Assembly (NCBI GenBank): GCA_963758335.1
Contig: CAVWVF010000002.1
Location: forward strand, 620,001 to 684,000
Direction of reading: 5' to 3'
Origin: Roseiarcus sp963758335
GTDB lineage: Bacteria; Pseudomonadota; Alphaproteobacteria; Rhizobiales; Beijerinckiaceae
Length of the DNA stretch: 64,000 bases
The position numbers were made by a program, and so were the translations under genes. Shown one piece after another: positions 27,716 to 36,060 of this stretch; the stretch's first letter is position 1; every line of letters begins with the position of its first letter. Below the pieces are notes generated by a model that was given only the letters and a program-made list of their open reading frames with translations, ran no database searches and had not been told where the DNA came from.

Positions 27716-28072
27716 GGCGACGGGCGAGTCTTCGAACAGACCGGGCTCGCAATAGCGGTCGAGCCGGTCGACGAGCTTGATGAGAAGCGGAATAGCCTTT
27801 GCGTCTCCCTCCGCGACGTTGCGGGCGACGAGACGCAGCGCCGGCTCGAGGCGGGCGAACTGCATCGTCTTGTGATCGGGCGCCGACCCGCCGCGCGCCG
27901 TCGCCGCGCGCACGATTTGCCGGAGCCTCTCGCGCGACAGGCCCTCCTCGGCCGCGATGTCGCTATAGCTCGCGCCCTCCTGCAGGCGGGCGAAGATACG
28001 CTGAAGGCGCAGCGCCCGGGCCGCCGGCGAGAGCGCCGGGCGGGCGGAGCGGAGTTCTGCCAAATCGGTCAT
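27716..28072 (-). CDS. Small sigma-70-region-4-like HTH protein (paralogue 3, 3' end rearranged)
   Basis: Homologous to the proteins at 17537 and 18095: LRLQRIFARLQEGASYSDIAAEEGLSRERLRQIVRAATAR, then APDHKTMQFARLEPALRLVARNVAEGDAKAIPLLIKLVDRLDRYCEPG. After about residue 119 the present frame runs into the inverted cupin DNA and continues out of the cupin frame down to 27173. The original C-terminus was probably different (see the inverted segment). Whether it is still functional is unclear. Confidence 0.6.
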
Positions 28073-28322
28073 CGGGCGGCTTTCTCATTAGGTCTGACGT
28101 GAACATATGTAGTACACAATGTGACATGAGCCAAGAATTTTCACCGGTCAATCTGTGGAGATCCTCGGCGTATGGTGAATCCACCGCTGCGCAGAAGCGC
28201 CAAATGCGGAGTTGGGACACGCGGCGCAGGCGGGGCGTCGCCACGGCGCGCCCGCGCCACGGCCGGCGCCTGAAGGCCGCAGCGGACCGACGGTCTCGTC
28301 CAGAGAGGAGGGAGCTTTGTTT

Positions 28323-28375
28323 TGCCGAACAGGGAGTTTTTTTGCTCGAACAGGGCGCTTTTGCTCATGAACAGC
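28323..28375 (+). repeat. GAACAGGG repeat array (about 22-bp period)
   Basis: Units CCGAACAGGGAGTTTTTTT, CGAACAGGGCGCTTTTGC and GAACAGCGACGC follow at about 22 bp. In translation they read EQGVFLL EQGAFAH EQ. This GAACAGGGAA spacer repeat recurs four more times in the window. Confidence 0.65.
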
Positions 28376-28579
28376 GACGCTTGCGCGCCCGTGAGCCTGA
28401 CGCGCTCGTCGGGCGCCGGCGGGTCAGGCGAAACAACCTTCGGCCACCGGGCGGCGGCGGAAGCGACAAATGCGCGCGCGACAGACCCGGCGCCGGCGGG
28501 GCGGCGCGGTGGCGCGCCTGCGCGCGAATGGCGCCGGAAGGCGGCAGGGAGCCGCAGTCTCAGTGCAAAGAGCAGGAGC

Positions 28580-28645
28580 TCCGCAATGCCGAACAGGGAG
28601 ATGTTTCCGCCGGAACAGGGAACATTTGCTCATGAACAGGGAAGA
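28580..28645 (+). repeat. GAACAGGG repeat array, second block
   Basis: Units CCGAACAGGGAGATGTTTCC, CGGAACAGGGAACATTTGC and GAACAGGGAAGAACTCGC at 22-23 bp spacing. Same repeat as at 28323; the preceding 150 bp are also related between the two blocks. Confidence 0.65.
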
Positions 28646-29072
28646 ACTCGCGCGGATGCGTCGGCCAAAACCCGTCAGGCGCTCAAGGGAGGCAGGCTCC
28701 GTTCGCGAGTCTCATGTGGGACATCAACGATGCCAAAGAATCGCTTGATAAAAACTGATAATTAGCGTTTTTCAAGGAAATGGGCGTTCCGGGTCATAAA
28801 CCTCAAGAAAGACTACCGGCTCGAAGCCGTCAAACCTGTGGTTTTCATTCATCGCGCGGACGCGTTATCGAACGTTAGAAACCGCTCGGCGAAACCTCCG
28901 CCGGCACTGCCTGCCATGCCTCTCCGAGGTCGTCTTCGAGCAGGGCCGGTGGGACGGCGCCAATCTCCTGCGCTCGCCCTTGGCGGCTGGTGGAAACGAT
29001 CCTCAAATTGATGCTGAATTGAATCGATAAAGTAGGTCTGGCGGCGCCAACACTCATAACGGGAACTGACCG

Positions 29073-29517
29073 ATGCTCGATCTTGATCTCACTCTAGCGA
29101 TCCTGGCACCATTTCTTCGTCTTCGCTCTCTTCGGAGTTCTGTTTGCGGAATCCGTGGTGGTGCGGCGCGGTATGGACGTCGCCGGCGCCGCCCGCGTCG
29201 TGGCGATCGACGCGTGCTACGGCATCCTCGCGGCCCTCATTCTCATCGTCGGCTTCTCTCGCGCGATCTTCGCCGCGAAGGGCTGGGACTATTACGAGCA
29301 CAACGCATTCTTCTGGGCCAAGATCGGGACGTTCGTGGCGATCGGGATCCTCTCGGTGCCCCCGACGCTGGCGTTCCTGAAATGGCGGCGCACGGGCGCC
29401 TCGCCGACAGACGCGGCCGTACATCAGGTGCGGCGGTATCTTTGGATGGAAGTGGCGCTGTTTCCGCTGCTGCCGGCGTTCGCGGTGGCAATGGCTCGCG
29501 GCTATGGCGTATTCTGA
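29073..29517 (+). pseudogene. DUF2214 membrane protein, single-base frameshift
   Basis: The frame from ATG 29073 begins MLDLDLTLAIL, as DUF2214 proteins do, then an extra G at 29105-29106 throws it off; the right frame resumes as HHFFVFALFGVLFAESVVVRRGMDVAG and continues through GILAALILIVGFSRAIFAAKGW and NAFFWAKIGTFVAIGILSVPPT to a TGA at 29517. Removing one base gives an intact protein of about 147 residues with four membrane helices. A protein might also start at the GTG at 29155 (MVVRRGMDVAG), lacking the first helix. Function unknown. Confidence 0.7.
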
Positions 29518-29600
29518 CGGACCATCGCGGACGGACTGCCTGAGCCTGAGCGAGCGCAGGCAGACCCCGCGGCGTGGAGCAACGCGCGTTGGAGCCGCTC

Positions 29601-30437
29601 ATGAATGATCCGTCTGACGTCCCTCAAGCACTGAGTTCGGCGTTCTATTCCGAGCAATACCGCCGCTTCTCGAGTCCCCTCGCCGCGAAAATCCGGCGCA
29701 TGGTCTATGGAGAGGACCTCGGTCAGCAGGGATGGCGGACGCTCGACGAGCAGGACGCTATCGCCCGTCTCATTGTCGAGCGTCAGCCCTGCAGCGTCCT
29801 CGACGTTGCGTGCGGATCGGGCGGACCGTCTTTGGCGCTCGTCGAAGGGACGCAATGTCGGCTGATCGGCGTAGACGCGGAGCAGGCGGCGATTGAATGG
29901 GCGCGACGCCGATCCGAAGAGCTTGGCCTTAGCCGTCTCGCCCGGTTCGAGACGTGCGATTGCGATGGCGTTCTGCCCTTCGATGATGAGACATTCGACG
30001 TCGTGATCTGCATTGACGCGGTGCTCCACCTCGCCGACCGCAAGGCGGGGGTAGCAGAGTGGGCGAGGTGTCTTTGCGCCGGCGGCCGATTGCTGTTCAC
30101 CGACGCGGCGGTCCTCACCGGCCCTGTCTCCAAAGAAGACATCGACGTCCGCGCGTCGCAGGGGCCATTCACGATCGCTCCACCTGGCGCTAACGAGAAC
30201 GCGATCGAGACGGCTGGGCTCACGCTGCTCAAGCGGGAAGACACGACCGAAGCCGCCGCAATCCTCGCCGCGCGCTGGTTCGAGGCGCGCGAGCGGCACT
30301 CTCGATACCTCTTCAATGAGGAAGGCCAGGAGTTCTTCGCCAATCGGCAGCGTTTCCTGGCAAAAACGGCCGAACTCGCCGCCAGCGCGCGTCTGTCCAG
30401 ATTTCTCTATCTCGCGGAGAAGCCGCGTCTGTCCTAG
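29601..30437 (+). CDS. Class I SAM-dependent methyltransferase
   Basis: About 278 residues from the ATG at 29601 (MNDPSDVPQALSSAFYSEQY); an in-frame ATG at 29574 would add 9 residues. Motif I VLDVACGSGGPSLAL, acidic motif II region LIGVDAEQAAIEWARRR, post-II CDCDGVLPFDDETFDVVICIDAVLHL and motif III CLCAGGRLLFTDAAVL are standard for Methyltransf_11/25 proteins. Substrate unknown. The gene converges on and overlaps by 4 bp the ferredoxin-domain gene on the other strand. Confidence 0.85.
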   Translation: MNDPSDVPQALSSAFYSEQYRRFSSPLAAKIRRMVYGEDLGQQGWRTLDEQDAIARLIVERQPCSVLDVACGSGGPSLALVEGTQCRLIGVDAEQAAIEWARRRSEELGLSRLARFETCDCDGVLPFDDETFDVVICIDAVLHLADRKAGVAEWARCLCAGGRLLFTDAAVLTGPVSKEDIDVRASQGPFTIAPPGANENAIETAGLTLLKREDTTEAAAILAARWFEARERHSRYLFNEEGQEFFANRQRFLAKTAELAASARLSRFLYLAEKPRLS

Positions 30438-31129
30438 GCGGCCGCAGCAAGCGCCCTCACGAACGCCCGCATGGCGAACGACGCCTGTTCGGGCCTGGGG
30501 ACGTGTTCGGCCCCGACCGGGCAGGCTCGGCGCGCGCGGCAGCCGCGCTCCATGCAGTCGGCGCCGGCGGCGCTCTTCAGATGCGACGCGCAGGCGGCGA
30601 CGTCATAAAAGCCGATGGAGAACGCGCCGACCGGACAGGCGCGGAGACATGGGCGATCGCGACAGGTTTCGCACGGGCTCCGCGCCGTCTCCCAGGCCGG
30701 GACGCCGAGCGCTTCGGCAAAGCCCAGCGCGCCGCGATAAGAGTGCCAGAGGCCGTAGAGCGGATGGATGAGCATGCCGAGCGGCGAAAAATGGACCGGC
30801 TCCGCCCGCCGCGCCCATTGCTGGAAGGGGAAGTAGGGCGGCCCGCCGAACGGATAGAGAGCGATCGCGCCGAACTCGCGTGCGAGCCCGTCGATGACGC
30901 GCCGGCTCCACCGGTCGAGCGGATGCCCGAGGCCGTCGTGCTTCTCCTCGCTCGCGGCGAATGCGTCCCAGCCCGAGCGTCCGGTCACGCCGACGAGGAC
31001 GATCGTCTGGACCTCCGCGAGCGTCGCGACGCGCTCATGATCGGCGAGCAGAAAGGCGCCGCGGGCGACGAGGCCCGCGCGCCCGATGGCGGTGAAGATG
31101 GTTTCGATCGGCGTCAGGCGCTCACCCAT
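30434..31129 (-). CDS. 4Fe-4S ferredoxin-domain protein (QueG-like C-terminal part)
   Basis: 231 residues. An N-terminal region of about 145 residues resembles the cobalamin-free small relatives of QueG-type proteins (PLDRWSRRVIDGLAREFGAIALYPFGG). The C-terminal cysteines are CETCRDRPCLRACPVGAF and CMERGCRARRACPVG, with CxxC-type spacing suited to one or two 4Fe-4S clusters, although the first set is irregular. Probably an electron-transfer or redox protein; partner unknown. It ends by converging with the methyltransferase gene. Confidence 0.7.
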   Translation of the reverse strand: MGERLTPIETIFTAIGRAGLVARGAFLLADHERVATLAEVQTIVLVGVTGRSGWDAFAASEEKHDGLGHPLDRWSRRVIDGLAREFGAIALYPFGGPPYFPFQQWARRAEPVHFSPLGMLIHPLYGLWHSYRGALGFAEALGVPAWETARSPCETCRDRPCLRACPVGAFSIGFYDVAACASHLKSAAGADCMERGCRARRACPVGAEHVPRPEQASFAMRAFVRALAAAA

Positions 31130-31302
31130 GCTGTGGCTGATTGGCTCGCTGAGGACGCTCCAATTACACCCCGTCTCCCGTTGAGGGAGAAAAATCTTCC
31201 CCCGAGCGAAGGCCTACGGCTTTCATACGTCTCGAACGGCCGGCGCGCTCCTTCCCCAGCTCTGCTGCGACGGGATGAACACGCCGCGAGAAGCGCGGAC
31301 AG

Positions 31303-31480
31303 CCGCCGCCCCCTTCTCCCTCTGGGAGAAGGTGTCGGGCGAAGCCCGACGGATGAGGCCCTGGCGATGGTCGTTGGCGCCGATCGAGCGCGGACGCTAT
31401 GGTTGCCCAGGGCCGCGGCATTTCGCGCCGCACTCATCCGGCCCTTCGGGCCACCTTCTCCCGGAGGGAGAAGGGGTGCG
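31303..31480. repeat. REP palindromes (CTTCTCCC...GGGAGAAGG type)
   Basis: Two palindromic units: CCTTCTCCCTCTGGGAGAAGG with GGGCGAAGCCCGACGGATGA after it (31312-31355), and CATCCGGCCCTTCGGGCCAC with CTTCTCCCGGAGGGAGAAGG (31436-31474). They sit in the 430-bp gap ahead of the thioesterase-like gene and recur at 32440 and 63360. Confidence 0.7.
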
Positions 31481-31561
31481 CGCGCCTCGCCGCGTGGCCG
31501 AGGCGCAAACCGGAGTGCTGAGCGTTCGAAGTTTGCCACGCGCGGAAACCGGAGGCTCGAC

Positions 31562-32359
31562 ATGGACGCCGCTTACGTCGAACTCAGCGACGGCCTCTTT
31601 CGCGCGAGCCCCCTCACCGGCGGCCCGTGGAACCCCGAACACCAGCACGCTGGCCCGCCCTCGGCGCTGACTTGCCGCGCGGTCGAGCAGCGCGCCGCGG
31701 CGAAGCACGGACTCACCCATCTCGGGCGACTGACGGTCAATCTGCTGCGGCCGGCGCCGATCGGCGAATGCCGGATCGAAGTGACGCAAGACTACCTCGG
31801 CCGCAACGCCGGCCACTTTTCCGGCCGCCTCACGGCCGGCGGCAAGGAGATCGCCCGTTTCACCGCGCTGATGCAGCGCGAGGAAGCATTGGCCGTTCCC
31901 GACGGAACGCCGGGCCATCCCGCGCCCCAGGCGCCGAAGCCTGTCCATGAGTCCCCGCTCGTCACGATTCCCTTCGCCGACGAAGGGTTCGGCTACGCGG
32001 AGCTGGTCGAGAACCGCCTCGCGGCGGGAAAATTCTTCGACGGCCCCTGCTCCGCCTGGTTTCGCATGAACCATCCGCTGGTGAAGGGCGAGGAGCCGAG
32101 CCCCTATCAGCGCGTCGCGGTCGCCGCCGATTCCGGAAACGGGATCAGCGCGGCGCTCGACTTCAAGTTTTATGTCTTCGTCAACTGCGACCTTACGATC
32201 AACCTCTTTCGCCGCCCGGTCGGCGAATGGATCTGCCTGCAATCGGTGAGCTGGTTCGGCGGCAACGGCTGCGGGCTGGCGGAGTCGGCGCTTTATGACG
32301 AAGCGGGACTCATGGGGCGCGCGAGCCAGAGCCTAGCGGTGCGGCTGAGGCCGCTGTAA
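31562..32359 (+). CDS. Acyl-CoA thioesterase-like (double hot-dog) protein
   Basis: 265 residues. N-terminal part FRASPLTGGPWNPEHQHAGPPSALTCRAVEQ and LGRLTVNLLRPAPIGECRIEVTQDYLGRNAGHFSGRLTAGGKEIARFTALM looks like the first hot-dog fold of TesB-like thioesterase families; the second half (residues 150-265) has ALDFKFYVFVNCDLTINLFRRPVGEWICLQSVSWFGGNGCGLAESALYDEAG, the second fold. Probably hydrolyses an acyl-CoA. Stands alone between two REP-bearing gaps. Confidence 0.78.
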   Translation: MDAAYVELSDGLFRASPLTGGPWNPEHQHAGPPSALTCRAVEQRAAAKHGLTHLGRLTVNLLRPAPIGECRIEVTQDYLGRNAGHFSGRLTAGGKEIARFTALMQREEALAVPDGTPGHPAPQAPKPVHESPLVTIPFADEGFGYAELVENRLAAGKFFDGPCSAWFRMNHPLVKGEEPSPYQRVAVAADSGNGISAALDFKFYVFVNCDLTINLFRRPVGEWICLQSVSWFGGNGCGLAESALYDEAGLMGRASQSLAVRLRPL

Positions 32360-32439
32360 TTCGGTTCAAGGATGACGCGCATCGCCGGGAGGTCCCGTCG
32401 TGTATGATCGCGGCGTTGATTTCGCTGAGCCTCTGCACG

Positions 32440-32492
32440 CCCTCATGCGGCCGCTTCGCGCCACCTTCTCCCGCAAGCGGGAGAAGGGATTG
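32440..32492. repeat. REP palindrome between converging genes
   Basis: CCCTCATGCGGCCGCTTCGC followed by CCACCTTCTCCCGCAAGCGGGAGAAGGG. The second half is a strong hairpin between the converging thioesterase and fba genes and could also end transcription. Confidence 0.65.
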
Positions 32493-32497
32493 AGGGC

Positions 32498-33554
32498 TCA
32501 GGCGAGCTTCGGATCGAGCTCGCCGCTGGCGTAGCGCTTGGCCATTTCGGCGAGCGAGAACACGCGCTTGATCTTCGAGGCCATGCCGGCGGCGCCGAAT
32601 TGCTCGTAGCGCTGCTTGCAGACCGTCATCATCGCCTCTTTCGCCGGCAAGAGGAACTTGCGCGGATCGAATTCGGCCTTGTGCTCGGCGAGCACGCGGC
32701 GGAACTGGCCGGTGATCGCCATCCGAAGATCGGTGTCGATGTTGATCTTGCGCACGCCGTGCTTGATGCCGCGCTGGATCTCCTCGACCGGCACGCCGTA
32801 GGTCTGCGGCATCTGCCCGCCGTACTTGTTGATGATGTCCTGCAGCTCCTGCGGCACCGAGGACGAGCCGTGCATGACGAGATGGGTGTTGGGCAGCTTC
32901 TTGTGGATCTCCTCGATCACGCGGATCGCGAGGATGTCGCCGGTCGGCTTGCGCGAGAACTTGTAGGCGCCGTGCGAAGTCCCCATGGCGATGGCGAGCG
33001 CGTCAACCTTGGTTTCGCGCACGAACTTGACCGCTTCGTCCGGGTTGGTCAGCAGCTGGTCGTGGCTGAGCTTGCCCTCGGCGCCGTGGCCGTCCTCCTT
33101 CTCGCCGTGGCCGGTCTCGAGCGAGCCGAGCACGCCGAGCTCGCCCTCGACCGACACGCCGCCGAGATGCGCCATGTCGGCGACCTGCCTGGTCACGCCG
33201 ACGTTGTAGGCCCAATCGGCCGGCGTCTTGCCGTCCGACTTCAGCGAGCCGTCCATCATGACCGAAGCGAAATTCGCCTGCATCGCAGTGACGCAGGTCG
33301 CCGGACCGTTGCCGTGGTCGAGATGAACGCAGATCGGCAGCGCCGGATAGATCTCGGTCAAGGCGTCGATCATGTGGCGCAGCATCGCGTCGCTGGCGTA
33401 GGAGCGCGCGCCGCGCGAGGCCTGGATGATGACCGGCGCGTCGACCGAGGACGCCGCCTCGCCGATCGCCAGCGCCTGCTCCATGTTGTTGATGTTGAAC
33501 GCCGGCAAGCCGTAGCCGTGGTCGGCGGCGTGATCGAGCAATTGGGCGAGACAT
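32498..33554 (-). CDS. fba: Fructose-1,6-bisphosphate aldolase, class II, Calvin-cycle subtype (5' frameshift)
   Basis: Class II zinc aldolase, about 350 residues. Characteristic stretches: LLDHAADHGYGLPAFNINNMEQA, VHLDHGNGPATC (zinc histidine), SVMMDGSLKSDGKTP, GELGVLGSLETGHGEKEDGHGAEG, GTSHGAYKFSRKPTGDILAI and KINIDTDLRMA. The SLETG...DGHGAEG insert marks the Calvin-subtype (CbbA-like) group. The ATG at 33554 follows a fair ribosome site (GGGGGAAGG), but one extra base in a C run (33544-33546) puts it out of frame with QLLDHAA; without it the start reads MSRQLLDHAA. Follows pgk by 31 bp. Confidence 0.88.
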
Positions 33555-33585
33555 GACCTTCCCCCGGCCCTCGATCGTTTCTTGA

Positions 33586-34785
33586 TTATTTGGCGCGCAG
33601 CGCCTCGACTCCGGGAAGGGCCTTGCCTTCCATCCATTCGAGGAAGGCGCCGCCCGCGGCCGAGACATAGGTGAACTCACCGGCGACGCCCGCGTCGTTG
33701 AGCGCCGCCACCGTGTCGCCGCCGCCGGCGATCGCCTTGAGCTTGCCGTCCCGGGTGAGGGAACCGACGGTCTTGGCGATGGCGAAGGTCGCCCCCTCGA
33801 ACGGCGGCGTCTCGAAGGCGCCGAACGGCCCGTTCCACACCAGCGTCTTGATCTGGCCGAGGATCCCTTCGACCGCCACGACCGACTTCGGCCCGATGTC
33901 GAGGATCATCTCGTCCTCGGCGACATGGTCGACGTCGACGACCCGCGTATGCGTATGCGCCTTGAGCTCCTTGGCGACCGCCGCGTCGACCGGCAGCACG
34001 ATGCGGCAATCGCCCTTCCGGGCCTCGGCTATGATCGAGCGCGCGGTGTCGGCCATGTCCTTTTCGCACAGCGACTTGCCCACGGGCTTGCCTTCCGCGA
34101 ACAGGAAGGTGTTGGCCATGCCGCCGCCGATGATCAGGACCTCGACTTTCTTGATCAGATTGCCGAGCAGGTCGAGCTTGGTCGAGACCTTCGCCCCGCC
34201 GACGATCGCGACGACCGGCCGCTCCGGCTGGCCGAGCGCGATCGTGAGCGCCTCGAGCTCGGCCTGCATCGCCCGTCCGCAGTAGGACGGCAGTTTGTGC
34301 GCCACGCCCTCGGTCGAGGCGTGGGCCCGGTGAGCGGCGGAGAAGGCGTCGTTGACATAGACGTCGCCGAGCTTGGCCATCTCCTCCACGAGAGCCGGGT
34401 CGTTCTTTTCCTCGCCCTTGTAGAAGCGGGTGTTCTCCAGGAGGAGAATGTCGCCGTTCTTCATCTTGGCGATCGCGTCAGCGGCGACCTTGCCGATGCA
34501 GTCGGCGGCGAAGGCGACCGGGCGCTTGACGATCTCGGCGACCGCCGCGGCCACCGGCTGTAGCGAATAGGCCTCGTCCCGTGCGCCCTTCGGCCGTCCG
34601 AAATGGGCGAGCAGGATGACCTTGCCGCCCTTGCTGGCGATTTCCTCGATCGTGGGTGCGACACGTTCGATGCGGGTCGTGTCGGTCACCCGGCCGTTTT
34701 CGGTGGGAACGTTGAGGTCGACTCGCAAGAGGACGCGCCTGCCTGAGACGCTGGCGTCGTCGAGCGTGCGGAAGGGTTTGCTCAT
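33586..34785 (-). CDS. pgk: Phosphoglycerate kinase
   Basis: 399 residues. N-terminal VLLRVDLNVPTENGRVTDTTRI, substrate-binding AHFGRPKG and NDAFSAAHRAHASTEG, hinge GGAKVSTKLDLLGNLI, and the nucleotide-binding C-terminal motifs LVWNGPFGAFETPPFEGAT and AGGGDTVAAL are all present. Interconverts 1,3-bisphosphoglycerate and 3-phosphoglycerate in glycolysis, gluconeogenesis and the Calvin cycle. Third gene of the tkt-gap-pgk-fba run; 110 bp separate it from gap. Confidence 0.97.
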   Translation of the reverse strand: MSKPFRTLDDASVSGRRVLLRVDLNVPTENGRVTDTTRIERVAPTIEEIASKGGKVILLAHFGRPKGARDEAYSLQPVAAAVAEIVKRPVAFAADCIGKVAADAIAKMKNGDILLLENTRFYKGEEKNDPALVEEMAKLGDVYVNDAFSAAHRAHASTEGVAHKLPSYCGRAMQAELEALTIALGQPERPVVAIVGGAKVSTKLDLLGNLIKKVEVLIIGGGMANTFLFAEGKPVGKSLCEKDMADTARSIIAEARKGDCRIVLPVDAAVAKELKAHTHTRVVDVDHVAEDEMILDIGPKSVVAVEGILGQIKTLVWNGPFGAFETPPFEGATFAIAKTVGSLTRDGKLKAIAGGGDTVAALNDAGVAGEFTYVSAAGGAFLEWMEGKALPGVEALRAK

Positions 34786-34895
34786 GTTCGCTCCCCTGAG
34801 GAACTGGAGACTTTTCTGTTTGGAGCTATGCTTGTGGCGTCGCCGGGGCTCACGCCCCGGCGGTCGACTGTTGTCGCCCTGAAGGCGCTAGGCGC

Positions 34896-35903
34896 TCAGA
34901 TAAGCTTCGCCAGCGCGACCGCCGTGTCGGCCATGCGGCACGAGAAGCCCCATTCGTTGTCGTACCAGGACAGCACGCGGACGAAGGTTCCATCGATGAC
35001 CTTGGTCTGGTCGAGATGGAAGACCGACGAACGGTCGTCGTGGTTGAAGTCCATCGAGACGTTCGGCTTATCGGTGAAGCCGAGGATGCCCTTGAGCGGG
35101 CCGTTGGCCGCCTTCTTCACCGCATCGTTGATCTCGTCCTTCGTCGTCGCGCGCTTGGCGACGAACTTGAGGTCGACGACCGAGACGTTCGGGGTCGGCA
35201 CGCGGATCGCCGATCCGTCGAGCTTGCCCTTGAGCTCGGGCAGGACGAGGCCGACCGCCTTGGCCGCGCCGGTCGTCGTCGGGATCATGTTCAGCGCAGC
35301 CGCGCGAGTGCGGTAGAGGTCCTTGTGCAGGGTGTCGAGCGTCGGCTGGTCGCCGGTGTAGGAATGGATCGTGGTCATGAAGCCGCGCTCGATGCCGATC
35401 GCGTCGTTGAGCACCTTGGCGACCGGCGCGAGGCAGTTCGTCGTGCACGAGGCGTTCGAGATGACGAGGTGGTCCTTGGTCAGCTTGTCGTGATTGACGC
35501 CATAGACGACGGTGAGGTCGGCGCCGTCCGACGGCGCTGAGATCATCACGCGCTTGGCGCCCGCGGTCAGTAGCATCGCCGCCTTGTCGCGCGCGGTGAA
35601 CTGGCCGGTGCACTCCATCCCGATGTCGACGCCGAGCGCCTTGTAGGGCAGCTCGGCCGGATCCTTGATCGCGGTGACCTTGATCTTGTGCCCGCCGACA
35701 TGGATCGTGTCGCCGTCAACGACGACCTCGTGCGGGAAGCGCCCGTGCACGCTGTCGAAGCGCAAGAGATGCGCGTTGGTCTCGACCGGGCCGAGATCGT
35801 TGATCGAAACCACCTCGACGTCCTTCCGGCCCGACTCGATGATCGCTCGCAACACGAGCCGCCCGATGCGTCCGAAGCCGTTGATCGCTACTCTGGTGAC
35901 CAT
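34896..35903 (-). CDS. gap: Glyceraldehyde-3-phosphate dehydrogenase, type I
   Basis: 335 residues. NAD-binding start RVAINGFGRIGRLVLRAI, catalytic cysteine in SNASCTTNCLAPVAKVLND, TIHSYTGDQPTLD, AALNMIPTTTGAAKAVG and C-terminal SWYDNEWGFSCRM. The residue after the second strand (SINDLG) suggests NAD or dual use; I cannot settle cofactor preference. It lies 157 bp downstream of tkt on the same strand. Confidence 0.97.
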   Translation of the reverse strand: MVTRVAINGFGRIGRLVLRAIIESGRKDVEVVSINDLGPVETNAHLLRFDSVHGRFPHEVVVDGDTIHVGGHKIKVTAIKDPAELPYKALGVDIGMECTGQFTARDKAAMLLTAGAKRVMISAPSDGADLTVVYGVNHDKLTKDHLVISNASCTTNCLAPVAKVLNDAIGIERGFMTTIHSYTGDQPTLDTLHKDLYRTRAAALNMIPTTTGAAKAVGLVLPELKGKLDGSAIRVPTPNVSVVDLKFVAKRATTKDEINDAVKKAANGPLKGILGFTDKPNVSMDFNHDDRSSVFHLDQTKVIDGTFVRVLSWYDNEWGFSCRMADTAVALAKLI

Positions 35904-36060
35904 CGTTACCTTCTCCTCATGCCCGCCCCCAAGCGGCGGCCGCCGGCGGAGCCGTTCCCTGGAGACGGCCGCTCGTTGAAAGCGCCCGCTACATGCGCCT
36001 TCGCTAGTCTAAAGTCTATACAGTATCGGGCGAATGCGACAATTCGCCCTCGCCCGTCGC

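Larger units (their letters stand above)
28073..29072. other. 1-kb gene-free region with two degenerate repeat blocks
   Basis: No convincing gene. 28150-28380 and 28430-28660 are diverged copies of one arrangement: a GC-rich stretch with CAAATGCG and Arg-rich coding potential, then GAACAGGG repeats. 28660-29072 has lower GC around 28730-28800 and no recognised feature. Confidence 0.5.
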
